DNA of 64,000 bases from Hermatobates lingyangjiaoensis (taxonomy: Eukaryota; Arthropoda; Insecta; Hemiptera; Hermatobatidae), in the NCBI GenBank assembly GCA_026182355.1, contig JAPFBL010001617.1, forward strand, positions 2,406,001 through 2,470,000, read 5' to 3'. The notes under the pieces are model-generated. The model did no database searches. It worked only from the letters and a program-made list of their open reading frames with translations, and was not told where the DNA came from. Made by a program: the position numbers and the translations under genes. Positions within the stretch are counted from its first letter, which is position 1. Each line of letters begins with the position of its first letter. Positions 53,262-64,000 of this stretch are shown in pieces.

Positions 53262-56200
53262 TATTAAAAATCAACTTATAACCACAGTATGAACTTTGTC
53301 CTATATATGAATTTATTAGTGAGATTTAAACATTGATTAAAGCTCAGACATATATAAATAAACAATAATAAAGAATAAACATATTCACACACTAATACTC
53401 ATACTGAGACTCAAATTTTTGGTCAACCATTATCAGGAAAAAAAAGAGAAATGCCAAATTTGTACTTATATGACCGCAAAACAACTGTTGGAGACCCGTT
53501 CGGTGGTTGGTCTCGGCCCAAGATTTGGTCTCCAACTGTTACTTCGTTTGGACCTTGATGATGGTTAAAAACAATTAGAAGTTTTAAGTATGTATATGAA
53601 AAAAATATTAGATTATAAGCATAGTTATATATAATCTGATACACTTGTTTCTTAATAAGTTTCTCCATCTATCCAAATAATCGTCAAATACATCCATCCA
53701 ACGATGTGACCTGTATCATCTTCAAAAGCAATTAGAGACCAAAATCTATCATATGTCAACATTTTGTTATTTCGTTGGAAAAAAATACCTTTACAGGTAT
53801 TGAAAAATTTTGAAAGTTTTATATATGATTGCAGATATTTGTTACATAATAATCTAAAAATTTTCTACAGCGTACAAAACTATACTAAAAACAAATTTTG
53901 GCGGCAAAAAACCATTCCACCATGCAATAGTACCCAAGATATTTATATTATAAGGCCCAATTTTTGCAATAATATGAATTTGAACAATCAAACGGTGACC
54001 CAGAAGTTTTTTCTAAATAGGATTATCACTTATATTAAAAAAAAAATTAAAAAATTTTCTGATTAATTATTCTTGATAATACTAACATTAATCATAAAAT
54101 TTACTAGTAAAATATCATACTTCACTTTTAATTTTGAAAATAATTCCTTTGAACCACTAGTGCCCAACGGAGAGTAAGCAGTCACTAAAATGCCATGTTG
54201 ACGACAAAAGTCAGTAATTTCCTTTTGTTGATGGTATAAATGCATTTCTATCTGAATATTAGCTGGCAATATGCGAGAATTATCTATAATCCCTTTAATC
54301 TGTGAAATATTGAAGTTAGACAAACCAATAGATTTTGTTTTGCCGGCTTCAACTTGTTTTTCCATTGCCTGGAATAAATACCTTTAATTATTAGTAGCAA
54401 AATATTTTTTGTTGCATATAAGAGGTATGCAATAAAATTAAAAGTGCATATTTAGAAATAAAATACTGGTATATGAAGTTTGACAAATCGATTTAAGTTA
54501 CTCTTATAACTAATAGTTCCTAGAGAAATATCTAAGCCCGGTTGATCTATCTTGTATTTACTTCCTCCTTCATCCATTCTACAATCTCAAAAATATACCA
54601 AAAAAAATTGTATGGTTATGGATATTTAAATTTTCAAAAGTATGTGAACACGCTACGGTCCAGAATATTTATTGGATCAAATTGGTATTATACACAAAAA
54701 TGAGCCTCATAGTGGCAATGAGTCCTATTGTTTGGGAGCAATTATGAATGATGAAAAAGTCACTTTTTTGCCAAAAATCTGTTTTTAGACTAAATTTCTT
54801 TTCTCCTAAACTACTAATTCTACAGCTTCAAAATAAGACCTTATGATTGAGGTTAAAAATCCAATGACTGAGAAATAACCACCGATTTTTAAAACCACGG
54901 GGAGTATTATTTTTTTCAATATAATATCAAAATGTTTACTTTTCATTCAATCTGAAAGCTTGTGAGAGCGATACAAGCCATACTCTTTGAAGTATCAAAA
55001 TGAAACTATTTTTTAAAATTACATTCACCAAAACGGTGGTGCAGTATATCTTTTGTTATTGATGAATTTTTTTTGACGCTAATCCGCTCATTAAAAAACA
55101 ATGAAATGTTGCCCAATAATGAAACAGAAAAAATAATTTAAAAAAAAAGAATTCATATAATTGGTGGCGGCACCAATTATGCTGTGATTTAGTAACAGTA
55201 ACAAATTTCATGTTACAAACTTGAGTGTCCCAAAAATGTGCAGCGGGACTCCACTCTGAGTTCGTGTTCTGCACAGATACGCCTTACAAACAGACATTAT
55301 GACTGTGTGTGGACATTATGGGTGTGGTACTGAGGAGTTTGTGTGTATTTCACGCATACCATTGATTTCGAGCCATTACACGTTTCTATTGAAATGTCAG
55401 TTTTGCAATGATGGTACTAAATCGCAAGGGGAAACTCTATCTACCACAGGAATTAAGTATAGTACAGAGACGAAAGTTCCTTCCATCAAAAAATGTAAAA
55501 TATTCAATTAAGACCATTTCATCTGGTAACATAAAGCCTACCATTTAATAATTCTCTGTAATGAATTTTTGAATTGAGGCATTTCAATCTCATGCTTGTC
55601 TGAATAGACTGAAAATTGCCTATTTATTGATAAAAATATCTAAGGAGACGACGTTTTGTATTGTTTCTATGCTATGCAAGAGAACCAGGTGACTCTTGCA
55701 TTACTCTTGCAATCAATATTACGCTTATCTCTGTAGTTATTTAGGCTAATTTGGATATTTTTTTCATTTCACAGCCGATACATATGATACCATTTTTCAT
55801 CACAGCAGTAATATTAATTTTGTTTAGCGAAAAAAAATAGAATTCTGAATAAAACCCTAAATCAACCAAACGATCTGTTATAGCAAAACCTGGCAAGACC
55901 TTAGCAATGCATCTGTTAAATGGCTTTTCTTGTTTAATATTTTATCTAATGAAACTCCAACATTTATTCGTACCACAAAGAGTTCTAGTTTAGTGTTATA
56001 AGAGTACGTTGATATTTTTATAATGACAGAATTATCTGTCTATATTTATGGAACGTAAGTATATGCAATGATGTGATTTACAAAACAGTTCTCTGTTTTG
56101 TTAACCGAAATTTGTACAGCTGATTCTACTTATTTGTTATTCTGATTTATATGTTGTCCCTTATGAAGATGCTTATTTACCAAATACTTCTCATATTATC

Positions 56201-58331
56201 ACAGATAGAATTAAATTATTGTTAATTTGAGTGTAATATAACTCTTCCAAAATTAAAAGCTCATGAAGTTTTCGTATTGATGCAATCAATATCTAAACAA
56301 AATTTTATGTTCCTTGATTCATCGGTGATGTGGACAAACATTGCTGCATTGTTGCAAAGAACAAAACCTTTTTCTATGCTCCAATATTAGCCAAAATCAA
56401 TAGAGTTCTGAAACACACAAAGAACTATGTATCGGATCAGATCAAGTATTCCTGTTCTTCTAATAACCAGATCATCACCATATCCTTGAGTACCATATTA
56501 TAACCGTCATTAGTGTTTGTCAAACATTTTTCACCCTCCCCCCCTTATGACACTATTTGATTTGCCACTGTCCCCTAAACAATTTAATTGTATAATATTG
56601 TATAATAAATGTCAATATAATCGACAAGTACAGTAGATAATCCATATTTTCAGGTTCAGTTTTTATAGCTATATTTCTCTTTGCAGTGATTGAAATGTTT
56701 TATAGACAGATTTATTTTATAGATTGAAAACTTTGTTATAGATAAATAATTGTTGGAAGGAATTACATTTTTCCAGAGTTAGCCGTTTAGAGTTAAAAAA
56801 AGTTTACTGAAATCATAAAATGTACCATAATGCTCTGTTTATCTAATTTCAATAGAATATTCAGTTCTTCCCCTCAAAGTATATTTTTTTTTGGAATAAT
56901 TCCATTACAACCCTCCACACTTTTAGAAGTGTGGTTTCTAAAAACGCGTACGAACTATCAAAATCAATCATAAGTAACAAATTTTACATTTTACACCTTA
57001 GTTCCATTACCATTCTAAAGTTTCAACAGTCTAGAATTAGTAGTTTAAAAGAAAAAAATGTAGTGTAAAAACACATTTTGACCAAAACGTTAATTTTCCA
57101 TCCAGCAATATCAACTAAAAACAATAGAGCATATCTACACTATAAGGCTCATTATTATGTAAAATATGAATTTGATCCATCCAATGATGTGGCCTGCAGC
57201 CTGCCAACAAACTTTTGGATACAAACCGACTGATCCAACCTCATCCACACTCCATCGAAAAACGTCATAAAAGAGTTTTAGAGAGTTTAAAGCATGTAAT
57301 TCCGTCAAAATCTCTAGATCAAATTTTTCAAGATTACTAACTTTACTAATAGTAAAGAAAATATCGCAATCGAATTTTTTAATGATTACTATAATTTACT
57401 TATAGTTAAGTAAAACGTGACTAAATAGTGTTTTATCAGTAAAAATAACAAAATATACCTTCCAAATATCTAAGTGGTTAGTAGTTTTATCAAGTATTAT
57501 ATTTCCATCTTCTCCCATAGGGTGTAAATCACCACCTGCACGAAATCCGAACGGAGTGTGTACCAAATACAGATCTATGTAATCCAACTTTAAATTGTTG
57601 AGGGAGCGATTTATAAATGTTTCTACACCAGTGGACGACATTCCGCTTGGTGGTAGCTGGAATGAGAAGCGAGCTAATTATCACATAAAACTATTAAACA
57701 TCAAATAAATGTGTTATAATGAGAAAGCATTATCAAAAGCTGTTAGATATATAGACATTTCACTTTATTTGAGATAAATATTCATTTAAGTACTCAATAT
57801 TTTCAAGAATTAGTATCAATATTAATAACAGAATATTAGTACTTGTAAGAAATAAAATTCTTTCATAACAGATGAGTGGAAATAATTACCATTTCATGTG
57901 TATTTTTACATTTAAATAAAAATCCGAGGAAATATTCATACACTATTAAAAAGGCAAAAAATACTTCCAAACAATTAAAAATAAGTCAGCAAGTCAACTT
58001 TATGTAGAAATTTGCATACAATTTTATGAAATATATCTACATAAAGACCACAGATAACTTTATTACATACGAGTATGCACCTATATGCATTTGAAACATT
58101 TATTATTGTGGACTTTTTTGTTTAAGAAAAAACAATAATATATGTATTTAGTACTGTGTTTACCTTTGTCACAATAAAAATATCTTCTCTTTTAAGTTTG
58201 CCATTTGTAATGTATTCATTAACCACTTTGCCCACAATGTGTTCATTTTCGTAAGCAGCTGCTGTGTCTATATGCCGGTAGCCTGCGTCTAGAGCCAATC
58301 TCAAACCCTTCTCCAATTCATCACCTTCTGC
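50954..58331 (-). CDS. aldo-keto reductase (AKR1-type), 6 exons, N-terminal exon missing
   Basis: Joined - strand exons 58331-58164, 57656-57459, 54368-54121, 52497-52338, 51839-51742 and 50984-50954 give 300 residues with every phase matching. These are cytosolic NADPH-dependent (beta/alpha)8-barrel reductases of carbonyl substrates. The catalytic tetrad is present, in partial numbering: D22 in HIDTA, Y27 in AAAYENE, K56 in IVTK, H89 in YLVHTP. GLSNFN, AYSPLG, IPKS, the DGRIIDF segment and the end KGVEKHPEYPF are family signatures. The conserved IPKSxxPxRIxxN cofactor loop reads IPKSLSPHHIKDN, with His in place of Arg. Family members are about 315-330 residues, so only the first beta strand and the GLGTW region are missing. 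No such exon was found up to 62340, so it is probably outside the window. Confidence 0.93.
51742..51839 (-). CDS. aldo-keto reductase exon, C-terminal loop
   Basis: Acceptor TTTTTTCAG, donor AAAGG then GTAATC. Encodes ILNFKLPPHIVKDLELLDQG and DDGRIIDFLMFKG. If the intron were retained, the protein would end at the TAA formed at the donor (FKG-stop). Confidence 0.92.
52218..52290 (+). repeat. (GT)n microsatellite in aldo-keto reductase intron
   Basis: About 33 GT units, read as (CA)n in the pre-mRNA, starting about 50 nt downstream of the splice donor at 52337. Confidence 0.95.
52338..52497 (-). CDS. aldo-keto reductase exon, cofactor-binding loop
   Basis: Acceptor CTTAACAG, donor GAG then GTATAT. 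Encodes ELPDLFKNPQVIKAATIMQ, then GQIMLRFLIQKGVAVIPKS and LSPHHIKDNYE. The Arg normally found before I-K-E/D-N is His here. Confidence 0.94.
53090..53150 (+). repeat. decayed Penelope terminal core
   Basis: TTTGACGAAGACCATTCCTGGTAAAAAGATCTTAGT is a worn copy of the 12041-12082 motif; the (TA)n at 53213-53258 follows. In the written form the GAAA is lost. Confidence 0.5.
53213..53258. repeat. (TA)n microsatellite
   Basis: About 23 TA units inside an aldo-keto reductase intron, next to a decayed Penelope core. Confidence 0.95.
53472..53545. repeat. 14-bp perfect inverted repeat
   Basis: AACTGTTGGAGACC and GGTCTCCAACTGTT around a 43-nt loop. Probably the terminal hairpin of a decayed repeat. 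Confidence 0.6.
53740..54060 (+). repeat. repeat A fragment, strongly decayed
   Basis: Shares AAAACAAATTTTGGCGGCAAAA, a TATAAGGCCCAATTTTTGCAA phrase and the order of the repeat A 3' third. Confidence 0.45.
54121..54368 (-). CDS. aldo-keto reductase exon, barrel core
   Basis: Acceptor TTTATTCCAG, donor GTGAA then GTATGA. Encodes AMEKQVEAGKTKSIGLSNFN, IEMHLYHQQKEITDFCRQHG and ILVTAYSPLGTSGSKELFSK. The donor was chosen because its phase 2 end is the only one that fits the next exon; the open frame continues past it into the intron. Confidence 0.93.
54640..55160 (-). repeat. repeat A fragment, reverse orientation
   Basis: The reverse complement follows the repeat A 3' half (GACCTTATTTTG..., GACTTTTTCATCATTCATAA, ATTGGATCCAATAAATATTC-type phrases). 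It joins a Helitron helicase piece directly at 55162. Confidence 0.65.
55162..55470 (+). pseudogene. Helitron helicase fragment, + strand
   Basis: Reads VCGHYGCGTEEFVCISRIPLIS, then SQGETLSTTGI, the same helicase region as at 25701-25985 but in the opposite orientation. Stops and frameshifts are present. Its left edge is fused to a reversed repeat A fragment. Confidence 0.65.
55560..56570 (-). pseudogene. non-LTR reverse transcriptase relic
   Basis: At about 56510-56450 the - strand reads GTQGYGDDLVIRRTGILDLI, which matches the QGYADDIVI active-site block of R1/jockey-type reverse transcriptases. No longer open frame survives; the limits are approximate. Confidence 0.45.
56585..57415 (+). 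repeat. repeat A, 3' half
   Basis: Ends with AATTCCGTCAAAATCTCTAG, then two nearby copies of the TTTACT.ATAGTAAAG terminal motif (about 57340 and 57400), so the right end seems duplicated. It stops just short of the aldo-keto reductase exon donor. Confidence 0.65.
57459..57656 (-). CDS. aldo-keto reductase exon with catalytic His
   Basis: Acceptor CATTCCAG, donor AAG then GTATAT; phase 0 at both ends. Encodes LPPSGMSSTGVETFINRSL, KLDYIDLYLVHTPFGF, and HLDIWK. The catalytic His is in LVHTP. Confidence 0.95.
58164..58331 (-). CDS. aldo-keto reductase exon with catalytic Asp, Tyr and Lys
   Basis: Acceptor TACTTTTAG, donor AAG then GTAAAC; phase 0 at both ends. Encodes AEGDELEKGLRLALDAGYRH, IDTAAAYENEHIVG and REDIFIVTK. 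Three of the four tetrad residues are here. Confidence 0.95.
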
Positions 58332-58666
58332 CTAAAAGTAATACAGTATTAATAATACAAAATCACACACTGCAGTTATAAGCAAGTTTTCAATCACACT
58401 TGAATTTCCTGCTCTTAAGGTGATTGGTATTTAAAACAGCATTATATTGGAGATGTCATAACAGTGCCTCGTATTTAATTATTTCAATATTATATAACAA
58501 ATCAAAATGCATCACTTGTCATATTTTTATATCTAATACTGAATGTATACATTAAAACAAGTACTTTTAATCTACTTAACCGTCAAGTATTAAATATGGA
58601 AATAAACAGCTAAATAAATCACTACCAACAGAGATAGTTAACAAAGTATCATTTGTGAACAAGTAA

Positions 58667-58735
58667 AAATTTTGAAGTGGGCTATACTCAACTTTCCTAT
58701 GAGATAGTATAATGTTAAATTCGTTTGTAATCAGT
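58667..58735 (+). repeat. repeat A 5'-end fragment
   Basis: AAAATTTTGAAGTGGGCTATACTCAACTTTCCTATGAG matches the left end of repeat A with substitutions. Confidence 0.5.
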
Positions 58736-58849
58736 TGAGTTTTACTTTTACTTTAATTAGAATTAACATCAAATTAACAGATCATCAATTGTTATTTTGT
58801 TTTAATGTGTTATATCCACTTCTTTCCACATAATTGTTCAGTTGCATTG

Positions 58850-60480
58850 AGCGTAGTAGATTGAATTAGACCTCGTTCTTCTAGACCCGGTTTATCGGTT
58901 TATTTCTTATCCATTTATGAATTACATCCATCAAGAAGGTAGTGAGTGTTGTGCATAAGGCAATAACCTTCGCAAGGTATATTTAGGTCTATCGTTTTCC
59001 ATCTACTTCACTGACTCATTCTCCTGCATTCCCCTCTGTTCAGGTTCCCATAAGAGAGTTAACGTTTCTTTACTATATACTAGATGCTGATGAGAGATCA
59101 GATATTCCTAAACTACTTTTCAATTAAAACCCTATATTTCATACTTTCAGTCAAGTCTGATTGTCTGATAACACAATATATCTTCCACTGTTATGATTTT
59201 TTCTCTAGAATATGCTGAATACAAATCTTCATCTCGAAAATTACGGCCTGGAAGTTCGTTGTTGATCTTACTGAGCTTTAGAAATGTTAAAATTTGTCGT
59301 ATAATACTCAGTGCGTTTTGTTATTAATGTTTAACCAGGCAAAAACATTTTTTCCGAAATTAGTATGATCCCAATCTTGACTAGTCACCTAATCACTTGG
59401 TAGTCCACTATAAAATTTTCTATGAGAGATGTTGTACCTAGCAACACTTAAGCCAACCTATTAGTACCTGGATATATTACATTTTTAAACATTTAACCTC
59501 CCATAGAGGCATTAGTTTTCCAAAGAGTCTCAGTTGAGTGGAGATGGTCTCATTTTTGATAAAAATATATAAAAGAGTGAAGGTTAATACTTCCCTATGC
59601 TGAATGTAGGGTAGGTTGTTATTACTCGTGTTTTCCCTAGGCAGACATACATATAATTGTAGTTTATTAAAGCTAGTTCAATTACCTTTTTCATTAAAGG
59701 ATGGATACCACACTACCGTCGCATATGATACAGTCGGTCGTATCAGTGAAAATGAGATGTGTGGTTAACACTTCAAGTTCTTGTGTAGTGTAGCTTATAG
59801 CAGATCAGTTGGTTTGTGGCCTTAACCAAAGTATTGTTACATGTCTTTTCTGCTTTAATCAAAAATGACTTCAGATATTTCTGATTCAGACACTTTGTTT
59901 TGGGAATTCTACCTTAGCATTGAATAAAGAGGTATTTGACACCTACTTTTTTTACTCTTGATATTAGGGAAAGGACTATTTTGACTGAGTTTATAACCAA
60001 ACTCTTTTCCTTGACCAATCTTTCAATAATTTAGAGGTCACTCTCTGTAAGTTCAAAGACAGTACCTTAAAGGAATTCCTGTTATTATTATCACAATAGC
60101 ATCTGCATAACCTCGCATATTGTAACCATGATTTTTTAAGTATCTAGTTTGTCTCGATTCTGAAAAATAATTTCTTAGTCAATTATTCAGAAACAAGCCT
60201 GACAAAAAGAGCAGTTAACATAAATATAGTCCATTTTGAGTTGTCAGTTATTTTAGCTTTACTGCTTTTTGTGGTAATCGAAATTAATTGATTTTGTTTT
60301 ATATATTGGTAGGCGAGATCAGACAGTTGTCCTGTGCAAGAATATAAAAGTGTACAAGACCAGGAGGGTTAGGTAAAGCTGCTCAGGAGATCTTCGAGAG
60401 CTTACTTGAAGTCTTAAACAAAACTAACACCTATTACTGCAATCATATTCTTTTGTTTTAGGCTCTGACTCATGGAAAAC
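58850..60480 (-). pseudogene. R1/LOA-like non-LTR retrotransposon relic
   Basis: On the - strand, in order: GYADAIVIIITG near 60120-60080 (the YADD active site, second Asp changed to Ala), ESDL.IIERLVKEKSLVIN near 60030-59980 (the region that follows YADD in R1-type proteins), then ISYATVVWYPSFNEK and FNKLQLYVC near 59740-59650 (the C-terminal WxP and LNxxQR block). Stops and frameshifts throughout. Limits are approximate. Confidence 0.6.
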
Positions 60481-61530
60481 CAGATCACGTTTCCTGATTT
60501 GTGAACACGAGAAAAGTATAAAATTGATCTTGGTGACATGGATTTCTTAACACTTCATTGATATTGGTTTAAGTTGAACTTTTTATCTGACTGACGCCTA
60601 TCATGAACCGGTAGAGATTTATTCCGGTTAAAAAATTGAACATAAACTGTTTTCATTCTATTGGGAAAAAAATAAGCAGTGCATTTGGTTTGTCGGTGTG
60701 GTTTGTTTGTATCACTAATGCATTTAGCTTTCTCCAGAATTCGGTAGAGCGAAGGTGTAGAGGTAAATTCTAACTATAGCCATTCATTCCATATTACGTT
60801 AGCATTCAAAATGATCCAGAAGGACTTTGTTTGTTATGAAATATTGTACTTTATTAGAATTTTTTTTCTCTCACACTATATGAATATAGCTTCCAAATGT
60901 TTGCTAAATATGGCTTCCTGATGTTGCAATGAGGGAAATGATTCATTGAATGAACCAATCATTTTATAATGACCCTCATCTTTATTAAAGACATAATGGA
61001 TAAGATTTTCTAATCATGAAGGACATATTATTCAGTAATCTTTTAGCAATTACAGAACACAATAGATAAAGCTCTGTTTAGACTAAACACCAGCATGGCT
61101 TTCATATGATTAATAAGTTGAATAACTAAATCATTGCAATAATATCTGTAGAAGATTACTAAGGATATTTGTTACAAAAATGAGTTCTTACTTACTAAGA
61201 AAAATAGAGTTCTACAGATAATACCATAATGGGCTAATCAATGAAAAAAAAGATACACTGAATTCTACCTAAGTATTTATCAGAATTTACAATTTCTCTT
61301 CTAAATAAAAAACTACAAATGCTATTGATAAATTTTCTCTCAGATTATAAATTTTGCACATTTTTAAAAAAACTGAAAGGCAGTGCAGTTATTTTACTGC
61401 ACCGATCTGGTGGAATAGATGTTTTATTTTTCTGAAACATTAGTAAAGTTAACCATTCGCAAGTTCCTTCACAAGTTCTTATTCCTACAACAAAATTTTA
61501 AGAATGTAGACGGTAAGTGTTATACTCGTA
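60481..61530. other. anonymous AT-rich DNA
   Basis: No gene found. Holds a small inverted repeat at about 61381-61403 (GCAGTGCAGT, then ACTGCAC). The missing first exon of the aldo-keto reductase was searched for here by its GLGTW motif and not seen. Confidence 0.4.
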
Positions 61531-62345
61531 TATGTAATTATATACATAAATAATATAATATATAAATATAGAAAGGTTTTGTCTGTACATTGCTTAGAAC
61601 AGACTCACTCAAGTTTTCTTTACGTTTCATACATTGGAGAAACCGGATCGACCCTTAGAAAAATTTCTGCCTGTCTGTTTGTCCGTAAAATTTTGTCACT
61701 AGTAAACTCAGCCACCATAAGAAATAGCGAACTAAAACTTTGACAGTAGATTTGTCTATGTATAACTTAAAATCTAAGCTTTGAATGGATTGAAAATTCG
61801 ACTTTGAAACGAAGTTATGGACATTTAAGAAGTCTTTGGCTATCTTTGCAGACATGTTTATTTTGAATATATACATGTATAGCAAGTAGGTATTGTTAGT
61901 TGATATCAATTTCAGTTGCATTTACTCCCAACAAGGGATAATTGACAAGGTTTTCTCGGAGTTCAACACCTACCATCCAATCAGAATAACTGGCTTTGTG
62001 AACGAACAATTCTCACCACTACAAATGAACTGGCAGGAAAAATCAATAAACAAGTTATTGCACTGTATCAAACTAAGGAAAGAACTTACAAATCAGAAAA
62101 CAGAGTGATTAGTGATGAGGAAACAGTTCATTATCCAAAAGAATTTCTTGGCTGCGTGCTCATGACTTAAAACTTAAAGTAGTGCACCAATCATGCTGTT
62201 ACGAACCTTGAGTGCCCCAAAAATGTGTAACAGGACAAATCCGAATTCATGCTTTGCATAGATACGTCATAGAGACTGATATCATGACTACGTGTGATAC
62301 TGGGGAGTACGCGTTTATACCACACATACAATTGATACCATATTG
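61531..62345 (+). mobile_element. Helitron fragment, + strand, 5' part and helicase piece
   Basis: 61570-61900 is the reverse complement of the sequence near the 5' ends of the 25497 and 46865 copies (GTCTGTACATTGCTTAGA). At 62212-62343 the + strand reads HALHRYVIETDIMTTCDTGE, then IPHIQLIP, the helicase block. The 3' end is replaced by the GT-rich minisatellite. Confidence 0.6.
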
Positions 62346-64000
62346 TGTATCTGTGTATGTGTGTGTGTTTGTGAGTCTGTGTATATGTGTGTCTGTGTTC
62401 CAGTGTACCTGTGTTTCACTGTGTCTGTGAGTTTGTGTGACTGTCTGTGTGTATTTCTGTGTGTGTGTGTGTGTCTGTGGTCTGTGTGTTTGTTTGTTTG
62501 TGTGTTTGTTTGTCTGTGTGTTTGTGCCTGTATGTCTGTGTGTTTGTTTGTCTGTGTGTTTGTGCCTGTATGTCTGTGTGTTTGTTTGTCTGTGTGTTTG
62601 TGCCTGTATGTCTGTGTGTTTGTTTGTCTGTGTGTTTGTGCCTGTATGTTGTGTGTTGTGCTTTGTGTTGTGCTGTTGTCTGTGTGTTGCGTTGTTTTCT
62701 GTTTGTGTGTGTGCCTGTATGTCTGTGTGCCTGTTGTGTGTGTGTGTGTGTTGCCTGTATGTCTGTGTGCCTGTGTGTGTGTGTTGTGTGTGTGCCTGTA
62801 TGTCTGTGTGCCTGGTGGTGTGTGTGTTGCCTGTGTGGTGCCTGTATGGTCTGTGTGCCTGTAGTCTGTGTTGGTGTGTGTGTGTGTGCCTGTATGTCTG
62901 TGTGCCTGTGTTGGTGTGTGTGTGTGCCTGTATGTCTGTGTGCCTGTGTGTGTGTGTGTGCCTGTTGTCTGTTGCTGTGTGTGTGTGTGTGCCTGTATGT
63001 CGTGTGCTGTGTGGTGTGTGTGTCCTGTATGTCTGTGTGCCTGTGGTGTGTGTGTGTGTGCCTGTATGTCTGTGTGCCTGTGTGTGTGTGTGTGTGTGTG
63101 CCTGTATGTCTGTGTGCCTGTGTGTGTGTGTGTGTGTGCCTGTATGTCTGTGTGCCTGTGTGTGTGTGTGTGTGTGCCTGTATGTCTGTGTGCCTGTGTG
63201 TGTGTGTGTGTGTGCCTGTATGTCTGTGTGCCTGTATGTCTGTGTGTGTGCCTGTATGTCTGTGTGTGTGTGTGTGTGTGTGCCTGTATGTCTGTGTGCC
63301 TGTGTGTGTGTGTGTGTGCCTGTATGTCTGTGTGCCTGTGTGTGTGTGTGTGTGCCTGTATGTCTGTGTGCCTGTGTGTGTGTGTGTGTGCCTGTATGTC
63401 TGTGTGCCTGTGTGTGTGTGTGTGTGTGCCTGTATGTCTGTGTGCCTGTGTGGTTGTGTGTGCTGTTGTCTGTGTGCCTGCTGTTGTGCTGTGTGCCTGT
63501 TGTCTGTGTGCTGTGTGTGTGTGTGTGTGCCTGTATGTCTGTGTGCCTGTGTGTGTGTGTGTGTGTGCCTGTATGTCTGTGTGCCTGTGTGTGTGTGTGT
63601 GTGGTGTGCCTGTAATGTCTGTGTGCCTTTGTGTGTGTGTGTGGTGTGTGTGCCTGGATGTCTGTGTGCCTTGTGTGTGTGTGTGTGTGTGCCTGTTGTC
63701 TGTGTGCCTGTGTGTTGTGTGTGTTGTGTGCCTGTAGTCTTGTGTGCCTGTGTGTGTGTGTGTGTGTGGCCTGTATGTCTGTGTGCCTGTGTGGTGTGTG
63801 TGTGTGTGCCTGTATGTCTGGTGTGCCTGTTGTTGTGTGTGTGTGTGCCTGTATGTCTGTGTGCCTGTGTGTGTGTGTGTGGTGCCTGTATGTCTGTGGC
63901 CTGTGTGTGTGTGTGTGTGTGCCTGTATGTCTGTGTGCCTGTGTGGTGTGTGGTGTGTGCCTGTATGTCTGTGTGCCTGTGTGTGGTTGTGGTGTGCCTG
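62346..64000 (+). repeat. GT-rich minisatellite, reaches the window end
   Basis: Tandem units of about 34-38 bp built from GTGCCTGTATGTCTGTGT, a variable spacer and (GT)n. At 62490-62650 four near-identical 38-bp units carry GTTTGTTTGTCTGTGTGTTT; later units carry longer (GT)n instead. Units with lost or gained single bases (for example CCTGTTGTCTG, GTGGTGTG) cluster at 62640-63020 and after 63430. The + strand almost lacks A apart from CTGTATG. The ORFs of up to 392 codons here are translations of the repeat and not genes. Confidence 0.93.

Noticed and set aside
62343..63737. Long + strand ORFs (173, 392, 289 codons) rich in Cys and Val
   Set aside because: They are translations of a GT-rich minisatellite open in all frames; no start context or domain.

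Overview
This window is AT-rich, repeat-dense nuclear DNA from an animal, most likely an arthropod and probably an insect. The protein features fit that: an otopetrin, a dCMP deaminase and an AKR1-type aldo-keto reductase, all split by GT-AG introns from 84 bp to about 8.3 kb. The transposons fit too (Penelope-like elements, Helitrons, R1/jockey-like non-LTR elements), as does a short CCTAA-tailed repeat. The species cannot be named from the sequence alone. There are no bacterial-style genes, operons or CRISPR arrays.

Three host genes are supported by exons whose reading phases fit together exactly. (1) An otopetrin (proton channel family) lies on the + strand with eight coding exons between 10049 and 34269; its first exon or exons are not identified. 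(2) Deoxycytidylate deaminase lies on the - strand with four exons between 46034 and 35218 and looks complete at 213 residues. (3) An aldo-keto reductase lies on the - strand with six exons between 58331 and 50954; only its N-terminal exon is missing, probably beyond the right edge. The otopetrin and deaminase genes converge, with stop codons about 950 bp apart. The proteins act in unrelated processes (proton flux, dTMP supply, carbonyl reduction), so the neighbourhood gives no functional link.

Most of the rest is transposon debris. From 2.5 to 30 kb there are many remnants of Penelope-like elements: a GIY-YIG endonuclease ORF, N-terminal ORF starts, a broken reverse transcriptase, and a series of long hairpin-like inverted repeats. 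Several of these carry a hammerhead-ribozyme-like core and abut (TA)n tracts. A 1.6-2 kb unclassified family, called repeat A here, has copies at 7.3, 14.9, 39.4, 41.7 and 48.6 kb plus many fragments. Two 1.15-1.17 kb Helitrons carry a relic of the helicase C-terminus (25.5 and 46.9 kb), and further Helitron pieces lie at 46.2, 55.2 and 61.5 kb. Broken non-LTR elements lie at 14.2, 16.9, 56.4 and 59-60.5 kb.

The right end (62345-64000) is a GT-rich minisatellite whose scattered single-base indels suggest residual long-read error. The most interesting signals are the cluster of palindromic Penelope modules with hammerhead-like cores, including one perfect 94-bp palindrome at 11913-12119, and a stop-free in-frame 84-bp intron inside the otopetrin gene.
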